Assembly: GCA_012519465.1 (NCBI GenBank)
Contig: JAAYQD010000231.1
Span: 1 to 8,939, forward strand
Reading direction: 5' to 3'
From: Candidatus Cloacimonadota bacterium
GTDB taxonomy: Bacteria > Cloacimonadota > Cloacimonadia > Cloacimonadales > Cloacimonadaceae
DNA length: 8,939 nt
The notes under the pieces were generated by a model. That model was given only the letters and a program-made list of their open reading frames with translations, searched no databases and was not told the origin of the DNA. Shown here in pieces: positions 1 through 5,973 of this stretch. Position 1 is the stretch's first letter. Each line of letters opens with the position of its first letter. A program made the translations under genes and the position numbers.

Positions 1-189
1 AGACAAATGCAGCGTTTGCAAAAGGAATGTGGCATAAGGAAGTTTTTTGGCATCAGAAGCCGCTGGCAGGATAACAAGGCGGATGCGCTATTATGGCAAC
101 GCAGCAGCCTGGAGGTGGCCAATTTTGATATCTGGAAGGATCTGTATCTCAAGCCTGTGTATAGAACCATTAAGGATGTGCTGAAATGA
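1..189 (+). CDS. C-terminal part of an unrecognised protein (5' end outside window)
   Basis: The reading frame is open from the first base and ends with TGA at 187-189, giving at least 62 residues. An ATG lies at 7, but only six bases precede it and they carry no ribosome binding site, so this is more likely the tail of a longer protein cut by the window edge. The visible part is basic and aromatic (FFGIRSRWQDNK near the start, DIWKDLYLKPVYRTIKDVLK at the end) and lacks signal peptide or membrane segments. I recognise no family. Its stop overlaps the cutC start by four bases (ATGA), so it is very probably the upstream gene of the same operon. Confidence 0.55.
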   Translation, partial: RQMQRLQKECGIRKFFGIRSRWQDNKADALLWQRSSLEVANFDIWKDLYLKPVYRTIKDVLK

Positions 190-935
190 CAGAGCAGCCC
201 GGTATCATTCTGGAAATATGTGTGGATTCGCCTGATGCGGCATTTTTGGCTGAGGCAAACGGTGCCGGTAGGATAGAGCTGTGCGCCGCTCTGGATGTGG
301 GCGGCATCACCCCTTCAGAGGGGATGATACGCAAGGTGCGGCAGGGTTTGCAGATACCCCTCATGGTGTTGATCCGTCCGCGGATGGGCGATTTTTGTAA
401 TAGTAAAGATGAATTGGCTGTGATGAAAGCCGATGTGATGAGGGCAAAGGAATTGGGGGCAGATGGAGTGGTAATTGGGATGCTGTTGCCAGATGGATCC
501 ATCGATAGGGATGGTACCCAACAGTTGGTGCAGCTGGCACAGCCCATGAGCGTCACCTTCCACCGGGCGTTTGATTTTTGTGTAAATCCCTTGCAGGCAC
601 TGGAGGAGCTGATATCCGAGGGAATCAACAGGATACTCACCTCCGGGCAACGGCAAACGGCGATGCAGGGCGCCAGCCTGATAAGGGAACTGATGGATAA
701 GGCGGGGGAGAGGGTAATCGTGATGCCCGGCTCCGGTATCAATTCCGGGAACGTTTTGGAACTATTGGAGCTTACCCATGCCCGGGAGATACACCTTTCC
801 GCATCCCATATTGTTGCTGGCGGGATGCGCTATCACAATCAATACTTAAGCCTGCAGGGTGGTATCGGCGATGATGCCTCTGTGCGCACGCTTAATGTGG
901 CTGAATTGCAGAAGATAAAGGAACTGATTCGATGA
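186..935 (+). CDS. cutC: CutC family protein (PF03932), TIM-barrel
   Basis: The 249-residue protein has the usual CutC length and motifs in order: EICVDS (10-15), GAGRIELCAAL (26-36), LIRPRMGDF (62-70), GADGVV (91-96), TFHRAFD (124-130), RILTSG (149-154) and PGSGI (181-185). These mark a cytoplasmic (beta/alpha)8 barrel with phosphate-loop-like glycine turns. The family is named for copper homeostasis, but in E. coli the copper phenotype of cutC loss has been attributed to the MicL small RNA encoded in that gene, so a direct copper role and any enzyme activity remain unproven. Start is the ATG at 186, overlapping the upstream stop, with AAGGA at 172-176 as ribosome binding site. It is followed by an equally tight overlap with the M81 gene. 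Family assignment is firm; function is open. Confidence 0.93.
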   Translation: MTEQPGIILEICVDSPDAAFLAEANGAGRIELCAALDVGGITPSEGMIRKVRQGLQIPLMVLIRPRMGDFCNSKDELAVMKADVMRAKELGADGVVIGMLLPDGSIDRDGTQQLVQLAQPMSVTFHRAFDFCVNPLQALEELISEGINRILTSGQRQTAMQGASLIRELMDKAGERVIVMPGSGINSGNVLELLELTHAREIHLSASHIVAGGMRYHNQYLSLQGGIGDDASVRTLNVAELQKIKELIR

Positions 936-2353
936 AACACATTGCCGTGGGCGGCTTTTTTCATGAATCCAATACCTTCAATCCCATTGTGACGGGAGTG
1001 GATGATTTTATCATCTTTGAGGGGCAGGAAGTGTATACAAAGGGTGTGCACTACCAGCAGGCGCAGGGGATAGTGGATTACTTTCGGGGTCGTGAGGATT
1101 GCCACCTCATCCCGTTGGTTTTTGCCCGTGCGGTTCCCAATGGAGAGGTGGATGGAGATTTGTATCAAAGACTGAAAGAGCGGTTCTTTGCCCTCTTGGA
1201 AGATCAGCCACAGCCGGATATCTTTGTTCTGGCGCTGCATGGCAGTATGCGGGTGCAGGGCATTGGCTCGGCAGAAAGCGATCTCTTGAGTGAAATCCGC
1301 AGGCGCTATCTCCAGACTCCGATAGTTTCCGGCATGGATATGCACGCCACCGTCAACACCCGAATGCTGGAATATGCCGATGCCTTTGTGGGTTATAAAA
1401 CGGCGCCGCATATAGATGCCTGGGAAACGGGGCAACATGCAGCACGGATGGCGGATATGATCTTGACACACGGGATCAAGCTTACCATGGCGGCGGTGAA
1501 GCTGCCTTACCTGATTGCCGGTGAGAAATCGGAGACGGACACCCAGCCGATGCAGGGATTGATAGATGAACTGCGTGCCGTGGAAAGTAGGGAAGGGGTG
1601 TGTGCGGCATCTTATCTTTTGGGCTTTCCCTGGGCGGATGCCCAGGAAAACGGCGTGACTGCCCTGGTGGTGACTGATAATGACCAGGAGCTGGCAGATG
1701 AACTGGCAGGGCAACTGGCAGAAAGGTTTGAGGAAGTGAAAGACGGCTTTGGCTTTTCGTCGCCTGCCTATCCACCGGAACAGGCATTGCGGTTGGCTCT
1801 GCAGGATGATTGTAAACCGGTGTTTGTCTCTGATTCAGGGGACAACCCCACCGCTGGTTCCACCGGGGATAATACTACCATCATTCAATTATTGAGTGGT
1901 GAGCTGAAACATCTGTCTGAATCCAAAAAGGTGTTGCTGGCAGGGATCTATGATGATGCCGCCTACGCAATTTGCAAAGAAAGTCAAGGGCGCACAATCA
2001 CTCTGAAGGTGGGCGGAAGGTACGACAGTAAATACACTCAACCGATAGAGCTGACGGGAAAGGTGATGAAGCACGTCCAAAGCTTTGGCCCCTTTGCCAG
2101 TGGACTTGTCCTCTTTGCTACCGATGCTTTTGAATTGATCATCACTTCCCGGCATATCGGCTTTACCGGTGTGGATATGTTCCAGGCCTTGGATATTGAT
2201 TATCTTGATAAAGATGTGATAGTGGTGAAGCTGGGCTATCTGACGCCGGACTTTAAGGAGATTGCGGCAAAATCTTACCTGGCACTATCGCGGGGCTGTA
2301 CTGATGAGGTCTTGTCCCGGCTGGATTATAGCGCAAGTTATGAGCTATTGTAG
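932..2353 (+). CDS. M81 family (MlrC-like) metallopeptidase homologue
   Basis: A 473-residue protein with the two-part MlrC architecture: an N-terminal domain of about 290 residues (DUF1485/PF07364) and a C-terminal MlrC domain (PF07171). Visible motifs are GGFFHESNTF (7-16), ALHGSM (101-106), SGMDMHATVN (133-142) and YKTAPHIDAWETG (155-167). D136, H138 and H160 match the expected zinc ligands of MlrC, with E12 and H103 in conserved neighbouring positions. The C-terminal half has DSGDNPTAGSTGDNT (301-315), the glycine-rich signature of that domain. There is no signal peptide, so it is cytoplasmic. MlrC of sphingomonads cleaves linearised microcystin fragments, but most homologues have no known substrate and this one should not be assumed to. 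Start ATG 932 overlaps the cutC stop (ATGA), with AAAGGA at 917-922. Confidence 0.9.
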   Translation: MKHIAVGGFFHESNTFNPIVTGVDDFIIFEGQEVYTKGVHYQQAQGIVDYFRGREDCHLIPLVFARAVPNGEVDGDLYQRLKERFFALLEDQPQPDIFVLALHGSMRVQGIGSAESDLLSEIRRRYLQTPIVSGMDMHATVNTRMLEYADAFVGYKTAPHIDAWETGQHAARMADMILTHGIKLTMAAVKLPYLIAGEKSETDTQPMQGLIDELRAVESREGVCAASYLLGFPWADAQENGVTALVVTDNDQELADELAGQLAERFEEVKDGFGFSSPAYPPEQALRLALQDDCKPVFVSDSGDNPTAGSTGDNTTIIQLLSGELKHLSESKKVLLAGIYDDAAYAICKESQGRTITLKVGGRYDSKYTQPIELTGKVMKHVQSFGPFASGLVLFATDAFELIITSRHIGFTGVDMFQALDIDYLDKDVIVVKLGYLTPDFKEIAAKSYLALSRGCTDEVLSRLDYSASYELL

Positions 2354-2435
2354 GGGCTGAGCTTTTTTGACGCGCTAATCATGCTTTTTGTGCTGGCTCC
2401 AATGTCACTCGAATGAATAATCTCCCCCTCATGCC

Positions 2436-2545
2436 GCCTTCCTTGCCTATGAGATGTGCTTGCGATGTGGTTGCGCCTCCCAGCAAACTGCTGGGTATCG
2501 CAACGGCATCACAACGGCATCTAATAGGGAACCATGCAGGAAGGC
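2436..2545. repeat. Long imperfect inverted repeat made of tandem 11-base units
   Basis: The core is a perfect 7-bp stem, CCCAGCA (2479-2485) and TGCTGGG (2489-2495), with a 3-base loop. After a 3x3 internal loop, TTGCG (2471-2475) pairs with CGCAA (2499-2503). Outside that, two tandem 11-mers on the left, GATGTGCTTGC (2453) and GATGTGGTTGC (2464), face two on the right, CAACGGCATCA (2501) and CAACGGCATCT (2512), pairing imperfectly. Similarity continues outward to GCCTTCCT (2436-2443) and AGGAAGGC (2538-2545), with a 7-base bulge at 2531-2537. No T-run follows, so it is not a standard terminator. It may be a dispersed palindromic (REP/MITE-like) element or a protein-binding array between the two operons. 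Confidence 0.65.
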
Positions 2546-2652
2546 TTGACCGAGATAGGGCAGCATAGTCAAGAGGTGTAGTCAGGTTAAATGATTTTTG
2601 CAGTTTTCAGTGAAGGTTCATCCCTCAAAACTCCAAATTCTTAAAAAACCAT

Positions 2653-2681
2653 TTGACAGATTTGCCTGTTTCAAATCTTAT
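2653..2681 (+). promoter_or_regulatory. Sigma70-type promoter of the S10 cluster
   Basis: A perfect -35 hexamer TTGACA (2653-2658) is separated by 17 bases from TCTTAT (2676-2681), which matches 4 of 6 positions of the -10 consensus. An A-rich stretch at 2632-2651 just upstream could serve as an UP element. Transcription would start near 2688, leaving a leader of about 250 nt before rpsJ. It is the best promoter in the gap and faces the ribosomal-protein genes. Confidence 0.6.
2658..2678. promoter_or_regulatory. Dyad inside the promoter spacer (candidate operator)
   Basis: AGATTTG (2658-2664) and CAAATCT (2672-2678) form a perfect 7+7 bp inverted repeat with a 7-base centre. It runs from the last base of the -35 hexamer to the third base of the -10. 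A dimeric regulator bound here would block RNA polymerase. I cannot match it to a named regulator family. Confidence 0.4.
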
Positions 2682-2719
2682 GCACTTCACTGTAAAAATA
2701 TTGAATTACCGTGTAGCAC

Positions 2720-2743
2720 AAGTCCCAGATTTTGCAGGGACTT
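2720..2743 (+). promoter_or_regulatory. Leader hairpin AAGTCCC/GGGACTT
   Basis: A perfect 7-bp stem joins AAGTCCC (2720-2726) and GGGACTT (2737-2743) across a 10-base loop. It lies in the transcribed leader about 30 nt after the predicted start. The following bases (ATAGTTCTTTTAAGG) are only partly T-rich, so it is a weak terminator at best. It sits 12 nt before the AAGGAGG ribosome binding site of the small leader ORF. Confidence 0.5.
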
Positions 2744-2765
2744 ATAGTTCTTTTAAGGAGGAACG

Positions 2766-2939
2766 ATGTTATCCTTTAACCAGGGTACTCGTGAGAGTAT
2801 CGTGGTGGCGTGGGATTATATTCCCGTGCCCCGTCTAACTTACAACCATGCACAAAATGCACACCATTTTGGTGGCAAGGGCCATTCTGCCTTTGATATC
2901 AGTGGGGCATTTTTGTGTAAAATGTGGAGGAACCAGTGA
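2766..2939 (+). CDS. Candidate 57-residue leader protein coupled to rpsJ
   Basis: An ATG at 2766 is preceded at 4 bases by AAGGAGG (2755-2761), a near-ideal Shine-Dalgarno sequence, and opens a frame of 57 codons to TGA 2937-2939. That stop overlaps the rpsJ GTG start at 2936 as GTGA, like the junctions elsewhere in the window, and the rpsJ ribosome binding site lies inside this frame. The product starts [20 protein letters not shown] and is rich in His and aromatic residues, with five His between residues 28 and 40 and no membrane segment. I recognise no family. It could be a real small protein, a regulatory leader peptide coupling translation into rpsJ, or a chance frame in a structured RNA leader. 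The same segment folds into strong hairpins, which argues for a regulatory RNA role either alone or as well. Confidence 0.45.
   Translation: MLSFNQGTRESIVVAWDYIPVPRLTYNHAQNAHHFGGKGHSAFDISGAFLCKMWRNQ
2784..2877 (+). promoter_or_regulatory. Structured S10-operon leader RNA (three hairpins)
   Basis: Three hairpins follow one another. At 2784-2801 a 7-bp stem (GGTACTC with GAGTATC, one G-U) is capped by GUGA, a GNRA-type tetraloop. At 2807-2830 a 9-bp stem (GGCGTGGGA with TCCCGTGCC, two G-U pairs) encloses a 6-base loop. At 2858-2877 an 8-bp stem with one bulged A (2861) closes on TTT. In E. coli the S10 leader RNA is bound by L4, which represses the operon; a comparable autoregulatory role here is inference from position and structure, since I see no sequence similarity to the E. 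coli leader. All three lie within the 57-codon ORF, so folding would depend on whether ribosomes translate it. Confidence 0.5.
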
Positions 2940-3262
2940 GTAAATCCGATAATCGTATCCGGATAAAATTGAAAGCTTACGACCACCGTCTCCTTGATCA
3001 ATCCGTGGGAGAGATCGTGAAGAGCACACGTGGCACCGGTGCCAAGGTAGTTGGCCCCATTCCGTTGCCTACCGCGAGGTCTTTGTACACGATTCTTCGC
3101 TCCCCTCATGTGGATAAGAAATCCCAGGACCAGTTTCAGATGTTGGTTCACAAAAGACTGATCGACATTATGAACCCCACCCAGCAGACTACTAATGCAC
3201 TCAAAAAGCTGAATCTGCCCGCAGGGGTACATGTGGAGATCAAGGCCAATGTGAGGAATTGA
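2936..3262 (+). CDS. rpsJ: 30S ribosomal protein S10
   Basis: S10 is a 30S head protein near the A site; in E. coli it doubles as NusE in transcription antitermination. The 108-residue product matches the family throughout: [17 protein letters not shown] (7-23), GPIPLPT (40-46), [13 protein letters not shown] (55-67), [11 protein letters not shown] (72-82) and [10 protein letters not shown] (94-103). I place the start at GTG 2936 ([10 protein letters not shown]...), because GGAGG at 2926-2930 sits 5 bases before it and family members begin with a few residues before [15 protein letters not shown] at 2924 would add four residues but overlaps that binding site. It is the first gene of the cluster, overlaps the stop of a candidate leader ORF, and ends 2 bases before rplC. 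No tuf gene precedes it. Confidence 0.97.
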   Translation: MSKSDNRIRIKLKAYDHRLLDQSVGEIVKSTRGTGAKVVGPIPLPTARSLYTILRSPHVDKKSQDQFQMLVHKRLIDIMNPTQQTTNALKKLNLPAGVHVEIKANVRN

Positions 3263-3264
3263 TT

Positions 3265-3897
3265 ATGTTGGGATTGATTGGAAAGAAGATTGGTATGACC
3301 CAGGTGTTTGATGAAAACGGCAAGGTGATTCCCGTAACCGTATTGAAGGTGGGCCCTTGCAGGATAGTATCCAAATGCCAAGAGGAAACTCATGGCTATG
3401 ATGCGCTTCAACTGGGTTTTGAAGAGATAAGCGAGAAAAACAGCACGCGTCCTTTGATTGGTCATTTCAAAAAGAATGGCAGTCCCATATATCGTTACCT
3501 GAGAGAATTCCGTCCTTTTTATGGGCAGAAGATATCTGATTATGAGATTGGTGGCGAGCTGAAGGCTGATTATTTTAGCGAAGCAGAACAAGTGACCATC
3601 ACCTCTCGCTCCAAAGGGCGTGGATTTGCCGGCGTGATGAAGCGTCATGGCTTTCACGGTGCCGAGCAAAGTCACGGCGTGCACGAATCCTTCCGCGGTC
3701 CCGGTGCCATTGGCCAGTGTGCCACTCCCGGCCGTGTGATGAAAGGTAAGAAATTACCCGGCAGGATGGGCTTTGATCAGGTAACCCTCAGCCACGTAAA
3801 AGTGGTGAAGGTGGATGCAGAGCAAAACCTGATAATGGTGAAAGGCGCCGTTCCGGGTCATCGCAATTCCCTTGTAACTATCTATAAAGAGCAATAA
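3265..3897 (+). CDS. rplC: 50S ribosomal protein L3
   Basis: L3 binds 23S rRNA early in 50S assembly and sends a long extension towards the peptidyl transferase centre. The 210-residue product has the usual length and begins MLGLIGKKIGMTQVFDENGK. The extension is clear: KGRGFAGVMKRHGF (117-130), then FRGPGAIGQCATPGR (143-157) and KGKKLPGRMG (160-169). Q151, in GQ-ATPG, corresponds to the glutamine methylated by PrmB in E. coli. ATG 3265 is the natural start, with GAGG at 3253-3256 in the end of rpsJ; a TTG at 3259 would add only two residues. The TAA stop runs directly into the GGGAGA binding site of rplD. Confidence 0.97.
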   Translation: MLGLIGKKIGMTQVFDENGKVIPVTVLKVGPCRIVSKCQEETHGYDALQLGFEEISEKNSTRPLIGHFKKNGSPIYRYLREFRPFYGQKISDYEIGGELKADYFSEAEQVTITSRSKGRGFAGVMKRHGFHGAEQSHGVHESFRGPGAIGQCATPGRVMKGKKLPGRMGFDQVTLSHVKVVKVDAEQNLIMVKGAVPGHRNSLVTIYKEQ

Positions 3898-3911
3898 GGG
3901 AGAGAGAAGAA

Positions 3912-4547
3912 ATGGTAAAAGCATTAAGATTTGACAGCCAAGGCAAACAGATAGATGAAGTGGAACTTCCTGCCAGCATTTTTGATGTGGATGTAAACTC
4001 CCCCAAGGTGCTCTTGCATGAGGTGGTAACCATGTATCTGGGCAACCAGCGCCAGGGCACGGTGCAAAAGAAAAGCCGTGGCATGGTGTCTGGCAGCACG
4101 AAAAAGCTGTTTAAGCAAAAAGGAACTGGCAACGCCCGTATGGGCTCCCGCCGTTCTCCCATCCGCGTGCACGGTGGCATCGCATTTGCCATCCTGCCCA
4201 AGGATTGGTATCGCCGCATTCCACGCACCAAGAAGCGCCTTGCCCTCAAGGTGGCGCTTACAGACCGCGCCCGTGAAGGCCGCGTGTTCATCGTGGAATC
4301 GCTGGACTTTGACAAACCCAACACCAAGGGCGCCATAGAGCTTTTGGGCAAGATCATCCCTGAAAAGGGACGCAAGCTGGTGGTAACCGATGGTCACCAC
4401 ATCCCCACAGTAAAGTCTTTCACCAACATTCCTGGTGTGATGACAGACCGTGCGGACAGCCTGCATGCCTATGAGATATTGAAGAGCCACTATGTGCTCC
4501 TCACGATGGATGCCCTCAGTAAAGTGGAGGAGGTATTCAGCTCATGA
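3912..4547 (+). CDS. rplD: 50S ribosomal protein L4
   Basis: L4 lines part of the 50S exit tunnel through an extended loop and, in gamma-proteobacteria, is the autogenous repressor of the S10 operon. The 211-residue product has this loop at about residues 44-100, with the signature [17 protein letters not shown] (68-84) followed by [13 protein letters not shown] (87-99). The globular part continues with [16 protein letters not shown] (101-116) and a C-terminal TVK...NIPGV segment typical of the family. GGGAGA directly after the rplC stop is the binding site. Its TGA overlaps the rplW ATG. If the structured leader upstream of rpsJ is autogenously controlled, L4 is the first candidate regulator, but nothing in the sequence proves this. 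Confidence 0.96.
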   Translation: MVKALRFDSQGKQIDEVELPASIFDVDVNSPKVLLHEVVTMYLGNQRQGTVQKKSRGMVSGSTKKLFKQKGTGNARMGSRRSPIRVHGGIAFAILPKDWYRRIPRTKKRLALKVALTDRAREGRVFIVESLDFDKPNTKGAIELLGKIIPEKGRKLVVTDGHHIPTVKSFTNIPGVMTDRADSLHAYEILKSHYVLLTMDALSKVEEVFSS

Positions 4548-4831
4548 TCCATCCGCGCAATATTATAATAGCCCCCATCATCACCGAAAAGAGCAGCTAT
4601 CAGATAGGCTCAAATAACACATATACCTTCAAGGTGAGCATGAACGCCAACAAGATTGAGATCAAAAAGGCTATCGAACATGTGTTTGCCGTGAAAGTGT
4701 TGGCAGTGAACACGGTGCGTATGATGGGCAAGCCGAAACGCTTGGGCCGTTACAACGGCAAGCGTCCGGATTGGAAGAAAGCCATAGTAACCCTTCGCGA
4801 AGGCGACAAGATCGCCGATTTTGAATCCTAA
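4544..4831 (+). CDS. rplW: 50S ribosomal protein L23
   Basis: L23 sits at the exit of the peptide tunnel, where it docks trigger factor and the signal recognition particle. The 95-residue product has the expected layout: an [14 protein letters not shown] start region (7-20), the [20 protein letters not shown] strand-helix block, and the basic loop [25 protein letters not shown]. Length is normal for bacterial L23. The start ATG 4544 overlaps the rplD stop by four bases (ATGA), and GGAGGAGG at 4526-4533 within rplD gives a strong binding site about 10 bases upstream, so the two are likely coupled. Confidence 0.96.
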   Translation: MIHPRNIIIAPIITEKSSYQIGSNNTYTFKVSMNANKIEIKKAIEHVFAVKVLAVNTVRMMGKPKRLGRYNGKRPDWKKAIVTLREGDKIADFES

Positions 4832-4841
4832 GAGGTAAAAA

Positions 4842-5672
4842 ATGGGAGTTAAGAAATACAAACCAACCACCCCCAGCCTGCGCTTTCGCATCGGTTATAC
4901 CTTTGAAGAGATCACCACAGACAAGCCGGAAAAATCCCTGCTGCGCCCGATTCGTAAAACCGGCGGACGCAACAACCAGGGACGCATCACCTCCCGCCAT
5001 CGCGGCGGAGGCCATCGCCGTCACTATCGTGTGATCGATTTTAAGCGCAACAAACACGGCATTCCCGCCAAAGTTGCATCCATTGAATACGATCCCAACC
5101 GCACGGCACGTATTGCGCTTTTGCACTATGTGGATGGTGAAAAGCGTTATATCATCGCTCCGGAAGGTTTGAGCGTTGGCAGCATGGTGATGAGCGGCCC
5201 CGATGCCGAGATTGCCGTAGGAAACGCCCTGCCCCTGGATAAGATCCCATTGGGCAGCACCATTCATAATATAGAGCTCAAGAGCGGCAGAGGCGGACAG
5301 ATCGCCCGCAGCGCCGGTTCTTATGGCCAATTGGTAGCCAAAGATGGCAATTATGTGCACGTGAAGATGCCTTCAAACGATGTGCACCTGATCCGCAAGG
5401 AATGCCTTGCCACCATCGGTGCCGTGGGCAATTCCGATCACAGCCACACCCGTCTGGGCAAAGCCGGACGCACCCGCTGGCTGGGGATACGTCCCCGCGT
5501 GCGTGGCGTGGCTATGAACCCCGTGGATCACCCGATGGGCGGCGGAGAAGGCAAGAGCACTGGCGGCAGACATCCAGTTTCGCCATGGGGCAAACCCGCC
5601 AAGGGCGGCAAGACCCGCAGAGCCAAGAAATATAGTGATAAATACATCGTGAAAGCGGTTAAAAAGAGATAA
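4842..5672 (+). CDS. rplB: 50S ribosomal protein L2
   Basis: L2 is a primary 23S rRNA binder needed for subunit association and close to the peptidyl transferase centre. The 276-residue product is of typical size with [20 protein letters not shown] (33-52), [20 protein letters not shown] (52-71), an [16 protein letters not shown] strand region (81-96), and [17 protein letters not shown] (221-237). H230 corresponds to the strongly conserved His229 of E. coli L2. The second histidine of the usual DHPHGGGEG is methionine (M232), as in Bacteroidetes-type L2 proteins. The tail is lysine/arginine-rich. The binding site is AGAGG just after the rplW stop; the TAA stop again runs into GGGAGA for rpsS. 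Confidence 0.98.
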   Translation: MGVKKYKPTTPSLRFRIGYTFEEITTDKPEKSLLRPIRKTGGRNNQGRITSRHRGGGHRRHYRVIDFKRNKHGIPAKVASIEYDPNRTARIALLHYVDGEKRYIIAPEGLSVGSMVMSGPDAEIAVGNALPLDKIPLGSTIHNIELKSGRGGQIARSAGSYGQLVAKDGNYVHVKMPSNDVHLIRKECLATIGAVGNSDHSHTRLGKAGRTRWLGIRPRVRGVAMNPVDHPMGGGEGKSTGGRHPVSPWGKPAKGGKTRRAKKYSDKYIVKAVKKR

Positions 5673-5685
5673 GGGAGAATAGATA

Positions 5686-5961
5686 ATGGCACGTTCAATT
5701 AAAAAAGGACCCTTTGTGGATGGACACCTTGCCAAAAAGGTGGAAGTTCTCAACCTTAGCAACAAGAAAAACGTGATCAAGACTTGGTCGCGCCGATCTG
5801 TGATCCTGCCCTCTTTTATCGGTCACACATTTAGCGTGCACAACGGCCATAAGTTTGTGCCCGTGTATGTGACAGAGAATATGGTGGGACACAAGCTGGG
5901 AGAATTTTCCCCCACGCGCACCTACCGCGGTCACAAAGATAAGAAGAAGAAAGGCAGATAA
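5686..5961 (+). CDS. rpsS: 30S ribosomal protein S19
   Basis: S19 forms a complex with S13 in the 30S head and contacts bridge B1a. The 91-residue product is typical: [20 protein letters not shown] (1-20), [19 protein letters not shown] (31-49), [20 protein letters not shown] (51-70) and [14 protein letters not shown] (71-84), ending in a basic KDKKKKGR tail. Start ATG 5686 has GGGAGA upstream, right behind the rplB stop. A 12-base gap leads to rplV, whose binding site again follows the stop codon. Confidence 0.98.
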   Translation: MARSIKKGPFVDGHLAKKVEVLNLSNKKNVIKTWSRRSVILPSFIGHTFSVHNGHKFVPVYVTENMVGHKLGEFSPTRTYRGHKDKKKKGR

Positions 5962-5973
5962 GGGAGAATATAA

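Noticed and set aside
170..742. Long open frames on the minus strand over cutC, M81 and the ribosomal genes
   Set aside because: They lie opposite strongly recognised genes, have low-complexity or His/Ser-rich translations, and lack binding sites; they are shadows of coding sequence.
2329..2368. Terminator after the M81 gene
   Set aside because: A six-base T-run exists (2363-2368), but the only stems nearby are ATAGC/GCTAT, which ends 14 bases before it, and a 4-bp AGCT pairing. Neither is a convincing intrinsic terminator.
2545..2573. Small inverted repeat CTTGAC (2545-2550) / GTCAAG (2568-2573)
   Set aside because: A 6-bp match over a 17-base gap is common by chance and nothing around it supports a role.
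2653..2838. TTG-initiated 61-codon frame across the promoter region
   Set aside because: It would start on the -35 hexamer itself and has no binding site; the AAGGAGG further on serves the ATG at 2766 in another frame.
2893..2923. Promoter-like TTGATA...TAAAAT just before rpsJ
   Set aside because: The spacer is 19 bases and the transcript would begin within or after the rpsJ binding site, giving an almost leaderless message. The 2653/2676 promoter is better.
5515..5553. L2 second histidine of DHPHGGGEG replaced by Met (M232)
   Set aside because: The important first histidine (H230) is kept, and DHPMGGGEG is a known natural form in Bacteroidetes-type L2, so it is lineage variation, not a defect.
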